From assembly GCA_018821985.1 (NCBI GenBank), contig JAHJKP010000035.1:61942-125941 (forward strand): a stretch of DNA of 64,000 nt. The letters run 5' to 3'. The stretch is from Pseudomonadota bacterium (lineage in GTDB: Bacteria; Desulfobacterota; Desulfobulbia; Desulfobulbales; Desulfocapsaceae). The position numbers were made by a program, and so were the translations under genes. The notes beneath the pieces are model-generated. The model did not search any database and was not told where the DNA came from. It saw only the letters and a list, made by a program, of their open reading frames with translations. Below, piece by piece: positions 28,005-36,185 of the stretch; the stretch's first letter is position 1; every line of letters starts with the position of its first letter.

Positions 28005-28754
28005 ATGGTATCAGGTAAATACAGCGCTCTCTCCGGAGCCATTGCCCGTGAACAGAGTATGGCAAACATTGCCGCCAACCTGGCCAATGTCAACACGGTA
28101 GGTTACAAAAAGGCAAGCGTCAGCTTTGAGTCACTGCTTCAGGGAGCCAAACAGACTGAAGAAACTAAAGGTATTAATTATAGCCGCATCAAAGGTAACT
28201 TTACCGAATTTACCCCGGGTCCGATCACAGAGACCGGTAACCCGCTTGATATGGCAATTCATGGCGATGGCTTTTTCAAGGTGCAGGGGCCGGATGGCAT
28301 GCTCTACACGCGGCGCGGAGACTTTGTAGTAGGCCAGAGTGGCAATCTGCAGACCAGCAATGGTCTGCCAGTCCTGAACCAGGCCAACGGACCGATCAAT
28401 ATCCCCAACACCACAACCAGTCAGATTTCCATAAGCAGCCTTGGTGAGATATCGATCATGGGAAGGGATGGTAGCCAATCGGTTGTCGGTACCGTTGGCG
28501 TGGTCACCATAAATGACCCCAGCAAGCTGAAACGGGAAGCAGACACGACCTTTTCCCTGCCGGCGGATGGTCAGGAAACAATTGTTACCGAACCCACTCT
28601 TGCCATTGGCAACCTGGAAACCTCCAATGTCAATATGACTGAGGAAATGACCCTGATGATTGACAGTCTTAGGACCTTTGAGACCTATCACAAAGTACTC
28701 AAAAGTTACTCCGAACTTAGCCAGAAGCAGGATGAACTGGGCAGCCTGGCTTAA
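28005..28754 (+). CDS. flgF: flagellar basal-body rod protein FlgF
   Basis: A 249-residue proximal-rod protein. N-terminal SMANIAANLANVNTVGYKK and the LDMAIHGDGFFKVQGPDG segment, plus the C-terminal NVNMTEEMTLMIDSLRTFE helix, place it in the FlgE/F/G family; size and position before flgG identify FlgF. It lies after a 167-bp gap without a recognisable gene. Confidence 0.95.
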   Translation: MVSGKYSALSGAIAREQSMANIAANLANVNTVGYKKASVSFESLLQGAKQTEETKGINYSRIKGNFTEFTPGPITETGNPLDMAIHGDGFFKVQGPDGMLYTRRGDFVVGQSGNLQTSNGLPVLNQANGPINIPNTTTSQISISSLGEISIMGRDGSQSVVGTVGVVTINDPSKLKREADTTFSLPADGQETIVTEPTLAIGNLETSNVNMTEEMTLMIDSLRTFETYHKVLKSYSELSQKQDELGSLA

Positions 28755-28800
28755 TCAACGAAGCATTCTGTGCCCATAACCTAAAAGGATACCACAACAC

Positions 28801-29586
28801 ATGATTCGTTCACTCTGGACCGGCACCACCGGTATGAATAGTCAGCAACTCAACATGGATGTCATTGCCAATAACCTGGCCAACGTGTCCACCACCGGAT
28901 TCAAAAAAAGCCGGGCTGATTTTCAGGACCTCATGTATCAGATCCTGAAGGTTCCAGGAAGCCAGTCTTCCGCGGATACCACATCACCAACCGGTATCCA
29001 GGTTGGTCTTGGCGTCCGGCCGGCAGCAGTGCAAAAGATCTTTACCGAAGGCGATATTATCCAGACGGGTAACGAATTGGATGTGGCCATTGAAGGTGCA
29101 GGTTTTTTTCAGGTGGAGATGCCCAACGGGACCACCGCTTACACCCGGGCAGGGTCATTCAAAAGAGATGGAGATGGCCGAGTAACCACATCGGATGGTT
29201 ATCCGATTCTCCCGGCAATAACCATCCCTGATGGCTCCCGGCAAATTACCATCAGCGAAACAGGCATCGTGAGCGCCATCATCGGAGCAGACAGCACCAG
29301 CACCGAGATTGGCGCCTTTGAAACCGTCACCTTTACCAACAATTCAGGTCTGACTGCACTGGGCCGCAATCTTTTTGTTGAATCTGCGGCATCCGGTACC
29401 GCGCAGACCGCTATCCCCGGTGATGATGGTTACGGCACCCTGGCCCAGAACTATATTGAAGGTTCAAACGTAAATATCGTGGAAGAGATGGCCTCCATGA
29501 TTACTACCCAACGGGCCTATGAGATTAATTCTAAATCTATCCAGACATCTGATGAAATGATGCAGACCACCAATAATCTGGTTTAG
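28801..29586 (+). CDS. flgG: flagellar distal rod protein FlgG
   Basis: A 261-residue distal rod subunit. MIRSLWTGTTGMNSQQLNMD and the NNLANVSTTGFKKSRADFQD stretch are very close to the FlgG consensus, as is the C-terminal EGSNVNIVEEMASMITTQRA. It follows flgF and precedes flgA, which makes the P-ring chaperone. Confidence 0.97.
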   Translation: MIRSLWTGTTGMNSQQLNMDVIANNLANVSTTGFKKSRADFQDLMYQILKVPGSQSSADTTSPTGIQVGLGVRPAAVQKIFTEGDIIQTGNELDVAIEGAGFFQVEMPNGTTAYTRAGSFKRDGDGRVTTSDGYPILPAITIPDGSRQITISETGIVSAIIGADSTSTEIGAFETVTFTNNSGLTALGRNLFVESAASGTAQTAIPGDDGYGTLAQNYIEGSNVNIVEEMASMITTQRAYEINSKSIQTSDEMMQTTNNLV

Positions 29587-29612
29587 GTAAGAGGAGTTTT
29601 AACCAATAATCC

Positions 29613-30620
29613 ATGAAAACGGAATATGCGGGACAAAGTGGAGACAAAGACCGGAAAACCGGGAGAGGCACTGGCAGTACCTTATTGCTCACCACTCTGC
29701 TGTTTTTGGGAATGACCTTCCCTTGTCACGCTTTTGACATCACTTTCCGCACAACAGGCACCGTTTCAGGCGCATCTGTTACCTTAGCGGAGATTGCCGA
29801 CATAAGCACTCATTCCGAACTGGCAGAGGCCATGGCAAGACAAACTGTGGCAGCAAGCCCTGATGCTGGACAAGAAATCCTCCTCGACTCCAACAGTATC
29901 GCCCAAAAACTTACCAGGGCGGTTACCACCCCGGCTGAAATCAACTGGGGTGGGGCCGGGACTGTAACGGTGACACGTCAGGGGATCACTATTACCGCCC
30001 AGAGCATACAGAAAATCATCGAAGCATACTTGGCGGAACAGGGCAAAGTACTGCCGAATGCCAAATACACCTTTACCCCAAAAGATCCGCCTTTACCTTT
30101 TATGATTCCCACAGGAGACGTAAAATGGGAGGTCATCCCTTCCAATCCCGGTATTATAGGCAGTAATCGCTTCTCGCTCATTGGACGTCTAGACAGTCAG
30201 GTCGTTAAAAATTTTTCCGTCCGCGGGACTCTGGAGGTTTTGGCCCCGGTGGCTGTCGCTGTGTCTAATCTTCGACGAGGTGATCTTGTCGCCGAGACTC
30301 AAATCCAGATGGAGCCAAGAGATATCTCCACGCTCAGAGCGCCCTGCCTGCAATTGCAGCAGGTTATTGGCAAGACTCTTCTCCAGAGCATCAAGGCCGG
30401 TTCGGTTATCGATCTGTCATCCATTGAGTTCCCTCCAGTGGTTAAAAAAGGAGCATTTGTCAAGATTCTTGGTCAAAATAATGGCCTGCAACTAACTGCC
30501 AGCGGTATTGCTAAGACAGATGGCAAACAAGGGCAGACCATCAAGGTCAAAAACAGCAGCTCCGACAAAGTTATATTCTGCCGTGTGACGGCACCGGGAC
30601 TCGTAGAGGTACAGCTCTGA
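29613..30620 (+). CDS. flgA: flagella P-ring assembly chaperone FlgA
   Basis: A 335-residue periplasmic chaperone for FlgI. A charged N-terminus precedes a hydrophobic export segment (about 24-44, ending PCHA). The C-terminal SAF-type domain is clear (VAVAVSNLRRGDLVAETQIQ, QVIGKTLLQSIKAGSVID, VKKGAFVKILGQNNGLQLTA, IKVKNSSSDKVIFCRV). It is longer than the enterobacterial protein owing to an extra N-terminal domain. No strong Shine-Dalgarno supports the exact start. Confidence 0.93.
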   Translation: MKTEYAGQSGDKDRKTGRGTGSTLLLTTLLFLGMTFPCHAFDITFRTTGTVSGASVTLAEIADISTHSELAEAMARQTVAASPDAGQEILLDSNSIAQKLTRAVTTPAEINWGGAGTVTVTRQGITITAQSIQKIIEAYLAEQGKVLPNAKYTFTPKDPPLPFMIPTGDVKWEVIPSNPGIIGSNRFSLIGRLDSQVVKNFSVRGTLEVLAPVAVAVSNLRRGDLVAETQIQMEPRDISTLRAPCLQLQQVIGKTLLQSIKAGSVIDLSSIEFPPVVKKGAFVKILGQNNGLQLTASGIAKTDGKQGQTIKVKNSSSDKVIFCRVTAPGLVEVQL

Positions 30621-30621
30621 T

Positions 30622-31308
30622 ATGAAAAACCTTCTTCTCATCCTTTGTTTTGCCACGTTCCTGACATCCTGCGCCAAACCTCATGAACAGCTTGTAAATA
30701 TTCCTGAACCCTTGGAGGAGATCCAGACAGATGCGACCAAGACGAGCTCCGATGGCTCCCTCTGGCCAGGGGAGCAGCACTCCCTCTATGCCGATCTCAA
30801 AGGTCGGGCCACAGGCGATATTGTAACTGTCACCATCTCTGAAAAGGCCAGCGCCAGTAAGGAAGCCTCCACCGATTCGGATCGGAGCAGCAGTCTATCC
30901 GCAGCTATTCCCAATTTCCTGGGCATTGAAAACTCAGGCACGATGGCTCAAAATCCCAACATTGATCTTTCCACCCTGCTCAAGGCCGAATTTGCCAACA
31001 CCTTCAAGGGTGCCGGCAAGACTGTCCGTAAAGAAGATCTTGTCGCTTCTCTCACCACCCAGGTCATTCAGGTTTACCCCAATGGAAACCTGAAGATCAG
31101 AGGCGGCAAAGAGGTCCGGGTCAACAACGAGACCCAGGTCATTTATCTGACAGGCATCATCCGCCCTGTGGATATCATGGCTAACAATACTATTGACTCA
31201 AAGAATGTCCTCAACGCCAGGATCTCCTACACCGGCAAGGGCGCTATCAGCGACAAACAAAATCCAGGCTGGATGACCAGAGTCATTGACAATGTCTGGC
31301 CATTCTGA
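30622..31308 (+). CDS. flgH: flagellar L-ring lipoprotein FlgH
   Basis: A 228-residue outer-membrane L-ring subunit. The lipobox LTSC (Cys at residue 17) follows a type II signal sequence. Family motifs SLYADLKGRATGDIVTVTIS, YPNGNLKIRGGKEVRVNNET and LTGIIRPVDIMANNTIDS are intact. It starts 1 bp after flgA. Its presence shows a Gram-negative envelope. Confidence 0.97.
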   Translation: MKNLLLILCFATFLTSCAKPHEQLVNIPEPLEEIQTDATKTSSDGSLWPGEQHSLYADLKGRATGDIVTVTISEKASASKEASTDSDRSSSLSAAIPNFLGIENSGTMAQNPNIDLSTLLKAEFANTFKGAGKTVRKEDLVASLTTQVIQVYPNGNLKIRGGKEVRVNNETQVIYLTGIIRPVDIMANNTIDSKNVLNARISYTGKGAISDKQNPGWMTRVIDNVWPF

Positions 31309-31322
31309 GCGTAAGGTAAATC

Positions 31323-32435
31323 ATGAAATCCATAAAGCTTCTTTGCATATTTCTTTTTTCCTCAATGGTCATAGTCCAGACAGCGGCTGGGACCAGGATC
31401 AAGGACATCGCCCAGTTAGGTGGAGTTCGTGAAAATCAATTAATCGGGTACGGACTTGTGACCGGCCTGGCCGGAACTGGTGACGACCTGAAGAAAGTCC
31501 TTTTCACCCGGCAGGCCCTCTATAATATGATGGTACGCCAAGGAATCACCATTAATCCAACCGAGTTTGAAAAGATTAAATCTAAAAATGTAGCAGCGGT
31601 CATGGTCACTGCCTCCCTGCCACCTTTTGCCAAACCAGGTTCCACCATTGATATTCTGGTTTCATCCATCGGTGACGCACAAAGTCTTGCCGGTGGAAAC
31701 CTGCTAATGACGGCCTTGAAAGGGCCCGACAATAAGGTCTATGCCGTGGCCCAGGGTCCCATGACCATCAGCGCCTTTTCCTTTGGCGGCAAGGCAGCTA
31801 AGGCCCAGAAAAACCACCCGACAGTGGGACGTATTGCCAGTGGAGCGATCATTGAACAAACAGTACCCGTAGCCCTTGGCCAGGATGGTACCCTCTCCTA
31901 CCGGCTGCGATCCTCAGATTTCAGCACCGCCGCCAACATGAGCGATGAGATAAATTCAACCTTTGGCGATGGCACTGCCAACCCCATTGATTCAACAACT
32001 GTCAAGGTGACCATACCAGACAAGTACAAGACCGAGCCAGTCCCCTTCATTGCCAGACTGGAATCCCTGGATATCAAAGTTGACACCAATGCCAAGGTCG
32101 TTATCAACGAACGCACCGGCACCATTGTCATGGGCCAGGACGTGAGACTCTCCACGGTTGCGGTTTCCCATGGGAACCTCTCTATTGTCATTAAAGAGTC
32201 TGCTGACGTAGTCCAACCAAATCCACTGGCACCTGGTGAAACAGTTGTCATCCCCCAAACCAGTGTAGCAATCACCGAAGAGGAAGGCGGACTCACAGTA
32301 GTTAAAGAAGGAGTCAGTATCAGTGCGGTAGCCGATGCCCTCAATGCCATTGGTGCCACCCCCAGGGATCTGATTGCCATATTTCAGGCCATCAAGGCCG
32401 CCGGTGCCATGCAGGGCGAACTAATCGTTTTATAA
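31323..32435 (+). CDS. flgI: flagellar P-ring protein FlgI
   Basis: A 370-residue periplasmic P-ring subunit with a signal peptide (to about residue 23). RIKDIAQLGGVRENQLIGYG, LVTGLAGTGDDLKK, NVAAVMVTASLPPFAKPGS and GNLSIVIKES are characteristic. It lies 14 bp after flgH. Confidence 0.98.
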   Translation: MKSIKLLCIFLFSSMVIVQTAAGTRIKDIAQLGGVRENQLIGYGLVTGLAGTGDDLKKVLFTRQALYNMMVRQGITINPTEFEKIKSKNVAAVMVTASLPPFAKPGSTIDILVSSIGDAQSLAGGNLLMTALKGPDNKVYAVAQGPMTISAFSFGGKAAKAQKNHPTVGRIASGAIIEQTVPVALGQDGTLSYRLRSSDFSTAANMSDEINSTFGDGTANPIDSTTVKVTIPDKYKTEPVPFIARLESLDIKVDTNAKVVINERTGTIVMGQDVRLSTVAVSHGNLSIVIKESADVVQPNPLAPGETVVIPQTSVAITEEEGGLTVVKEGVSISAVADALNAIGATPRDLIAIFQAIKAAGAMQGELIVL

Positions 32436-32448
32436 AAGAGGAACGATA

Positions 32449-32769
32449 ATGGCGTTGACTATTCATTCACAAAATATAACTGAAGCGGTTGGCACTACCG
32501 CCAGAAGACCTGACAGCCCCCCAAGCAAGAAGCTGCAGTCATTGCGCAAGTCCTGCCGGGAATTTGAGGCAATCTATACCCAGGAGATGTATAAGGCCAT
32601 GCGCAAGACTGTGCCCGACAGCGGTCTTTTTGAGAAAGATATGTCCAGTGAGCTCTATAAGGAGATGCTGGACATGGAAATAGCAAAGGCCTCCGCTGCA
32701 GGCAAGGGCAATGGAATTGGCGAGGCCATGTACCAGCAGATGAAAGATAAGGTAGAACATCAAAAATAA
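32449..32769 (+). CDS. flgJ: FlgJ-type rod-binding protein (N-terminal domain only)
   Basis: A 106-residue protein matching the rod-capping N-domain of FlgJ (CREFEAIYTQEMYKAMRKTV, SELYKEMLDMEIAKASA, GIGEAMYQQM). The muramidase domain of enterobacterial FlgJ is absent, as in many non-enteric bacteria, so another enzyme must open the peptidoglycan for the rod. It ends the flgF-flgJ run. Confidence 0.92.
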   Translation: MALTIHSQNITEAVGTTARRPDSPPSKKLQSLRKSCREFEAIYTQEMYKAMRKTVPDSGLFEKDMSSELYKEMLDMEIAKASAAGKGNGIGEAMYQQMKDKVEHQK

Positions 32770-32884
32770 GTCACCATGCGCTTTAAGCCGTCACAAATAA
32801 ATAATCTAAAAAACTAATCAGTTAGTCATAGATCCTGCACGACTTTCACAATCCACCGGAGCCTTGATTGACATGACCTGCATA

Positions 32885-32933
32885 AAGAGCCGTAACAAAT
32901 ATTCAAAAAACTAATTATTTTGTTATGGCTCCT
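32885..32933 (+). repeat. palindromic repeat, copy D (upstream of flgM operon)
   Basis: Arms AAGAGCCGTAACAAATAT (32885-32902) and TATTTTGTTATGGCTCCT (32916-32933), spacer 13 nt. Compared with copy A, both arms carry matching changes, keeping the stem. The last T is the first base of a TAAAC sigma-28 -35 element. Confidence 0.75.
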
Positions 32934-32960
32934 AAACTTTTCTCCCTCTTCTGACGATAT
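32933..32960 (+). promoter_or_regulatory. sigma-28-type promoter of the flgM operon
   Basis: TAAAC (32933-32937), 15 bp, GACGATAT (32953-32960). The architecture is identical to four other sites in front of flgK and the two flagellins. Predicted start near 32967, about 95 nt before the first gene. Confidence 0.75.
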
Positions 32961-33060
32961 TATTTATAACTGAAGATTAAAAGATCTTCCCACAAATATA
33001 TTCATCACACATTATCCCCCCGCAAGGATGCATGGGGACAACGCAAGGAGGCGAAATTTC

Positions 33061-33666
33061 ATGACAAACCCAGTCAGCACTCAGGCACACATCGACCCAA
33101 AGCTCTTGCGGCAACACAACAACAAGAATCTCCAAGCGCTTGAGTCTAACACGCCGGCAACCGGAAAGATGTCCTTGGATAAAACCAGTGTTGCCAGTGA
33201 TACCGTTACCATCAGCCAACGATCAGAGACAGCAGTCACCTACTCAAAAGCACTGACCATGGAACAGAATGTCGCAGGAGATGGATTTGACCTTCTGCGT
33301 GGTCTGGTGTTAAATATGCTCAAAGAACAGGGCATTGATTTTAAAGTTGCAACCGGTGCCACAACTGGCGTACAAGAAATAGACATCAGCCAACTGAGCC
33401 AGGAAGAGGCTCAGGCACTCATTGCCGATGATGGCTATTTTGGAGTTAAACAAACCTCTGATCGGATTGTAAATTTTGCCATTTCCATGGCGGGCGGCGA
33501 CCCTTCCCGCCTGGCAACGATTAAAGAGGGGGTTGATAAGGGATTTAACGAGGCACTGAAAGCCTTTGGCGGGCAGCTTCCTGACATATCCTACGACACC
33601 TACGATGCAGTCATGAAAAAACTTGACGACTGGGCAGGGAATACAACTGCAGACCAACAATCATAA
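33061..33666 (+). CDS. unrecognised flagellar-cluster protein preceding flgM
   Basis: 201 residues from the ATG at 33061, which has GGAGG 9 bp upstream; an in-frame ATG at 33028 would add 11 basic residues. There is no signal peptide or membrane helix. The N-terminal 60 residues look disordered (rich in Asn, Gln, Thr, Ser); the remainder is helical with a distinctive C-terminal block (DGYFGVKQTSDRIVNFAISM, AFGGQLPDISYDTYDAVMKK). I recall similar blocks in hypothetical proteins from flagellated proteobacteria but cannot name the family. It lies first after a strong sigma-28-type promoter and 21 bp before flgM, so it is probably a late flagellar protein, perhaps an export chaperone or filament-associated factor. 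Confidence 0.75.
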   Translation: MTNPVSTQAHIDPKLLRQHNNKNLQALESNTPATGKMSLDKTSVASDTVTISQRSETAVTYSKALTMEQNVAGDGFDLLRGLVLNMLKEQGIDFKVATGATTGVQEIDISQLSQEEAQALIADDGYFGVKQTSDRIVNFAISMAGGDPSRLATIKEGVDKGFNEALKAFGGQLPDISYDTYDAVMKKLDDWAGNTTADQQS

Positions 33667-33687
33667 GAAAATATCCCAGGTGATATT

Positions 33688-33984
33688 ATGAGTATTGAAT
33701 TTTTCGGAGTTGGTGGACTTGGCCAGATAGGTGCCATGAAAAAGACTGAAAAGACACAGTCCACTAATAAGCCAGGAGAAAACAAAGGTAAGGATCAAGT
33801 GCAATTTTCATCTGTCCTTCAAGATGTACAAAAAGCGCAGACCAGCAGCGGCAGTATACAGGCGCAGCGGAACGAACGGGTCCAGGAGCTCAAGGCCCAA
33901 ATCGCCGAAGGTTCCTATCATCCTGACCTGAATAAGGTTGCCACCAGCCTGTTACAGTTTCTTATTGAGGAGAAACAATCATGA
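33688..33984 (+). CDS. flgM: anti-sigma-28 factor FlgM
   Basis: A 98-residue protein with a disordered, Lys/Gln-rich N-terminal half and the FlgM C-terminal sigma-binding helices (RNERVQELKAQIAEGSYHPD, LNKVATSLLQFLIEEKQ). It holds FliA inactive until it is secreted through the finished hook. It overlaps flgN by 4 bp (ATGA) and is itself behind a sigma-28-type promoter, giving negative feedback. Confidence 0.94.
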   Translation: MSIEFFGVGGLGQIGAMKKTEKTQSTNKPGENKGKDQVQFSSVLQDVQKAQTSSGSIQAQRNERVQELKAQIAEGSYHPDLNKVATSLLQFLIEEKQS

Positions 33985-34334
33985 CCGCCGCAAAGACTCA
34001 TGACTATCTTGTTCGCCTTCGCGACCTGATCATCCAGGAAAGAGAATATGCCAAGGCCTTGGATCTGACAGGCATGGCCCAGATCATGCGCGAGAAAGAG
34101 GAACTGATGCAAATCTTGGCCCATGTTCAGACTATTGAGCAGGCAGATAAAAGCATTGCGACCCAAATCCGCCATGAAAATCGCCGCAACGCCTATCTGT
34201 TCAAGGCAACTTTAGGCTGGATCAGAGGTACCATGGAATTTTTTGGCAAACAAACCATTACCTCCACTTATTCTGCCAGCGCTGGAACCATCTCCGCACC
34301 CGTGAACGGCAGGCTACTCTCTGGAAGGATCTAA
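33981..34334 (+). CDS. flgN: FlgN-family export chaperone
   Basis: A 117-residue helical protein typical of FlgN, the chaperone for the hook-filament junction proteins FlgK and FlgL, whose genes follow. Sequence in this family is poorly conserved; the call rests on the coiled-coil N-terminal half (IIQEREYAKALDLTGMAQIM, KEELMQILAHVQ), size and position after flgM. Confidence 0.82.
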   Translation: MTAAKTHDYLVRLRDLIIQEREYAKALDLTGMAQIMREKEELMQILAHVQTIEQADKSIATQIRHENRRNAYLFKATLGWIRGTMEFFGKQTITSTYSASAGTISAPVNGRLLSGRI

Positions 34335-34388
34335 TTCCCCGCAAAACACTTCTCCATCCAAACTTCTCTTTCCAAACTGATTATCTGC

Positions 34389-34447
34389 CTTATGCCGATT
34401 CGAAGAAACAGCCGGAAAAATTTGCTGTTTCTTCGAATCGGCATAAG
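34389..34447. repeat. perfect 24-nt inverted repeat downstream of flgN
   Basis: Arms at 34389-34412 and 34424-34447 are exact complements around an 11-nt loop. The outer end (CTTATGCCG) matches the tail next to repeat copies A and B, and the right arm runs directly into copy E. There is no U-tract, so it is not a classical terminator, although it would form a very stable RNA hairpin. Confidence 0.85.
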
Positions 34448-34500
34448 TTGCTATAAATGAAAAAAGCAAGAAAAGCTTTGCTCATTTCATAACAGCTCCT
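34445..34500 (+). repeat. palindromic repeat, copy E (upstream of flgK)
   Basis: The most degenerate copy: left arm AAGTTGCTATAAATG (from 34445) and right arm CATTTCATAACAGCTCCT (34483-34500), alignable with a one-base gap. CATAA at the left edge and TAAAC at the right edge give the same orientation as C, D and F. It is fused on the left to the 24-nt palindrome and on the right to a sigma-28 promoter. Confidence 0.6.
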
Positions 34501-34527
34501 AAACAATCCCTCCCTTTTTACCGATAT
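34500..34527 (+). promoter_or_regulatory. sigma-28-type promoter of flgK-flgL
   Basis: TAAAC (34500-34504), 15 bp, ACCGATAT (34520-34527): one of the best matches here. Predicted start near 34534, about 60 nt before flgK. Confidence 0.8.
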
Positions 34528-34595
34528 AATAGTACACAAGGTACAATGGCCACCATAAAGAGTGGCACCTTTTCTCCAACTAAGGATAATGGAAT

Positions 34596-36011
34596 ATGGC
34601 TGGACTATTCACCGCACTCAATGCTGGAAGGACTTCTCTTGAAGTCAACCAGAAATCCATTGAGATCATCGGCAACAATATATCCAACGTCAACACCGCT
34701 GGATATTCCAGACAGAGCGCAGTATTAACGCCTTACCCTTCCATGAATTTCGGGGGGTTCTTTGTTGGTCAGGGAGTTGTTGTCTCCGATGTCAAACGGG
34801 ATTATGACAATTTTGTCACCGGCCAACTTCAGGAAAAATCCATCGAATTTGGCCTCCAGAGCGGACAGGCAAATCCCCTGGCCGAGCTTGAACGCATCTT
34901 CAATATCACTGACAATAACCTCGCCACTGACATCGACACTTTTTTTGATTCCTGGAAAGTACTCTCTGCCAATCCCAGTGGTCTTGTGGAACGGGATATC
35001 GTCATTCAACGTGGACAACTGCTGACCGAGAGTTTCCACAGCATCACCAATGACCTGAATTCAGTGCAGCAGAACATCAACGACTCCATTATTTCCAAGG
35101 TCGATGACGTCAACTCAAAAATTACGGAAATCGCCGATCTCAACTCCCGAATCTTTACCATTGAGATCCAGGGCCAGACAGCAAACAGCGCGAGGGATCG
35201 TCGTGACATGCTGGCCAAAGAGCTGTCCTCAAGTCTTGGCGTGCAGACATACACCGACTCCAAGGGTATGATGGCAGTCCAACTCCCGGGCGGCCTGCCG
35301 TTAGTTCAGGGCACAGAGCCCATGACCATTGAAGCAGTTAGCAATGGCCAGAATCTCGACCTGGTACTTCATACCGGAGGCGTCACCAGAAACATTGGCT
35401 TGAACAATCTTGGTGGAGAGTTCTATGGTCTGGTCAATATCCGTGATACTGTTATTCCCGGACTGGGTGACAAGCTGGACCAATTGGCATACAATATTAC
35501 CGAGGCAGTCAACACTGTCCATAAAACGGGAGCTGGACTTGACAACTCAACCGGACTGGACTTCTTCACACCGAACCCGGTTCCAGCCCCTCCAGCAAAC
35601 CTCTGGCTTGACGCGGCACGCAACATGTCAGTAGCGCTCACCGACTCAAACCAAGTGGCAGCAGCCCAAGCACCTGTTCCACCTGCAACCGTGGCCCCCG
35701 GTGACAACCGTAATGCTCTGATCATGGCCGGTCTGGGGGAAACCGTATCCATCGGTTCAGATACGTTTAATTCCTACTATGGGAAGATGGTCTCCACCGT
35801 CGGCATCATGGCTAATCAGAATGAGCTCTCCCTCGGGGGAGCCGAAGATGCCATGGTGCAGTTGCAAAACATGCGGGATGGACTGGCAGGTGTCTCTCTG
35901 GACGAAGAGATGATCAGCCTTATCCAGTTTCAGCGCGGATTTGAATCTTCCGCCAAATTCCTCTCCACTATAGATGAAATGATGGCATCCCTTATGAACT
36001 TGAAGCGATAA
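34596..36011 (+). CDS. flgK: flagellar hook-filament junction protein FlgK
   Basis: A 471-residue HAP1 protein. The N-terminal signature (NQKSIEIIGNNISNVNTAGY), coiled-coil D0/D1 segments and the C-terminal SLDEEMISLIQFQRGFESSA are present. It is exported with FlgN and joins hook to filament. It is read from the sigma-28-type promoter at 34500. Confidence 0.96.
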   Translation: MAGLFTALNAGRTSLEVNQKSIEIIGNNISNVNTAGYSRQSAVLTPYPSMNFGGFFVGQGVVVSDVKRDYDNFVTGQLQEKSIEFGLQSGQANPLAELERIFNITDNNLATDIDTFFDSWKVLSANPSGLVERDIVIQRGQLLTESFHSITNDLNSVQQNINDSIISKVDDVNSKITEIADLNSRIFTIEIQGQTANSARDRRDMLAKELSSSLGVQTYTDSKGMMAVQLPGGLPLVQGTEPMTIEAVSNGQNLDLVLHTGGVTRNIGLNNLGGEFYGLVNIRDTVIPGLGDKLDQLAYNITEAVNTVHKTGAGLDNSTGLDFFTPNPVPAPPANLWLDAARNMSVALTDSNQVAAAQAPVPPATVAPGDNRNALIMAGLGETVSIGSDTFNSYYGKMVSTVGIMANQNELSLGGAEDAMVQLQNMRDGLAGVSLDEEMISLIQFQRGFESSAKFLSTIDEMMASLMNLKR

Positions 36012-36185
36012 ATAATAAAGGAGATGGCTAAGTGCAAAGGTACAAAGACGAGACGCACAGGTAAGCGAGCCTGAGAGACTCCAAATTCTGAGGAATGAGG
36101 CGTACAATAGGTACGCCACAGTGACGCAGGATGCAGGGCAACAAAGTATTTGGGACTTTTCGCAACGACATCAAGGTGAACGACT
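36012..36185. repeat. probable dispersed deltaproteobacterial repeat between flgK and flgL
   Basis: This 174-bp gap interrupts an otherwise typical flgK-flgL pair. It contains a perfect hairpin (GGCGTAC 36099-36105, GTACGCC 36111-36117) and a stretch ending GGGACTTTTCGCAACGACAT about 20 bp before flgL. I recall closely similar intergenic blocks (a short GTAC hairpin, then a GACTTTT-CG segment near a start codon) scattered in deltaproteobacterial genomes, but could not verify this. A 16-codon frame at 36024 is not convincing as a gene. Confidence 0.5.

Noticed and set aside
36024..36074. 16-codon ORF (MAKCKGTKTRRTGKRA) between flgK and flgL
   Set aside because: Its putative Shine-Dalgarno abuts the ATG, composition is extreme, and it lies in the probable dispersed repeat; the block is better explained as non-coding.
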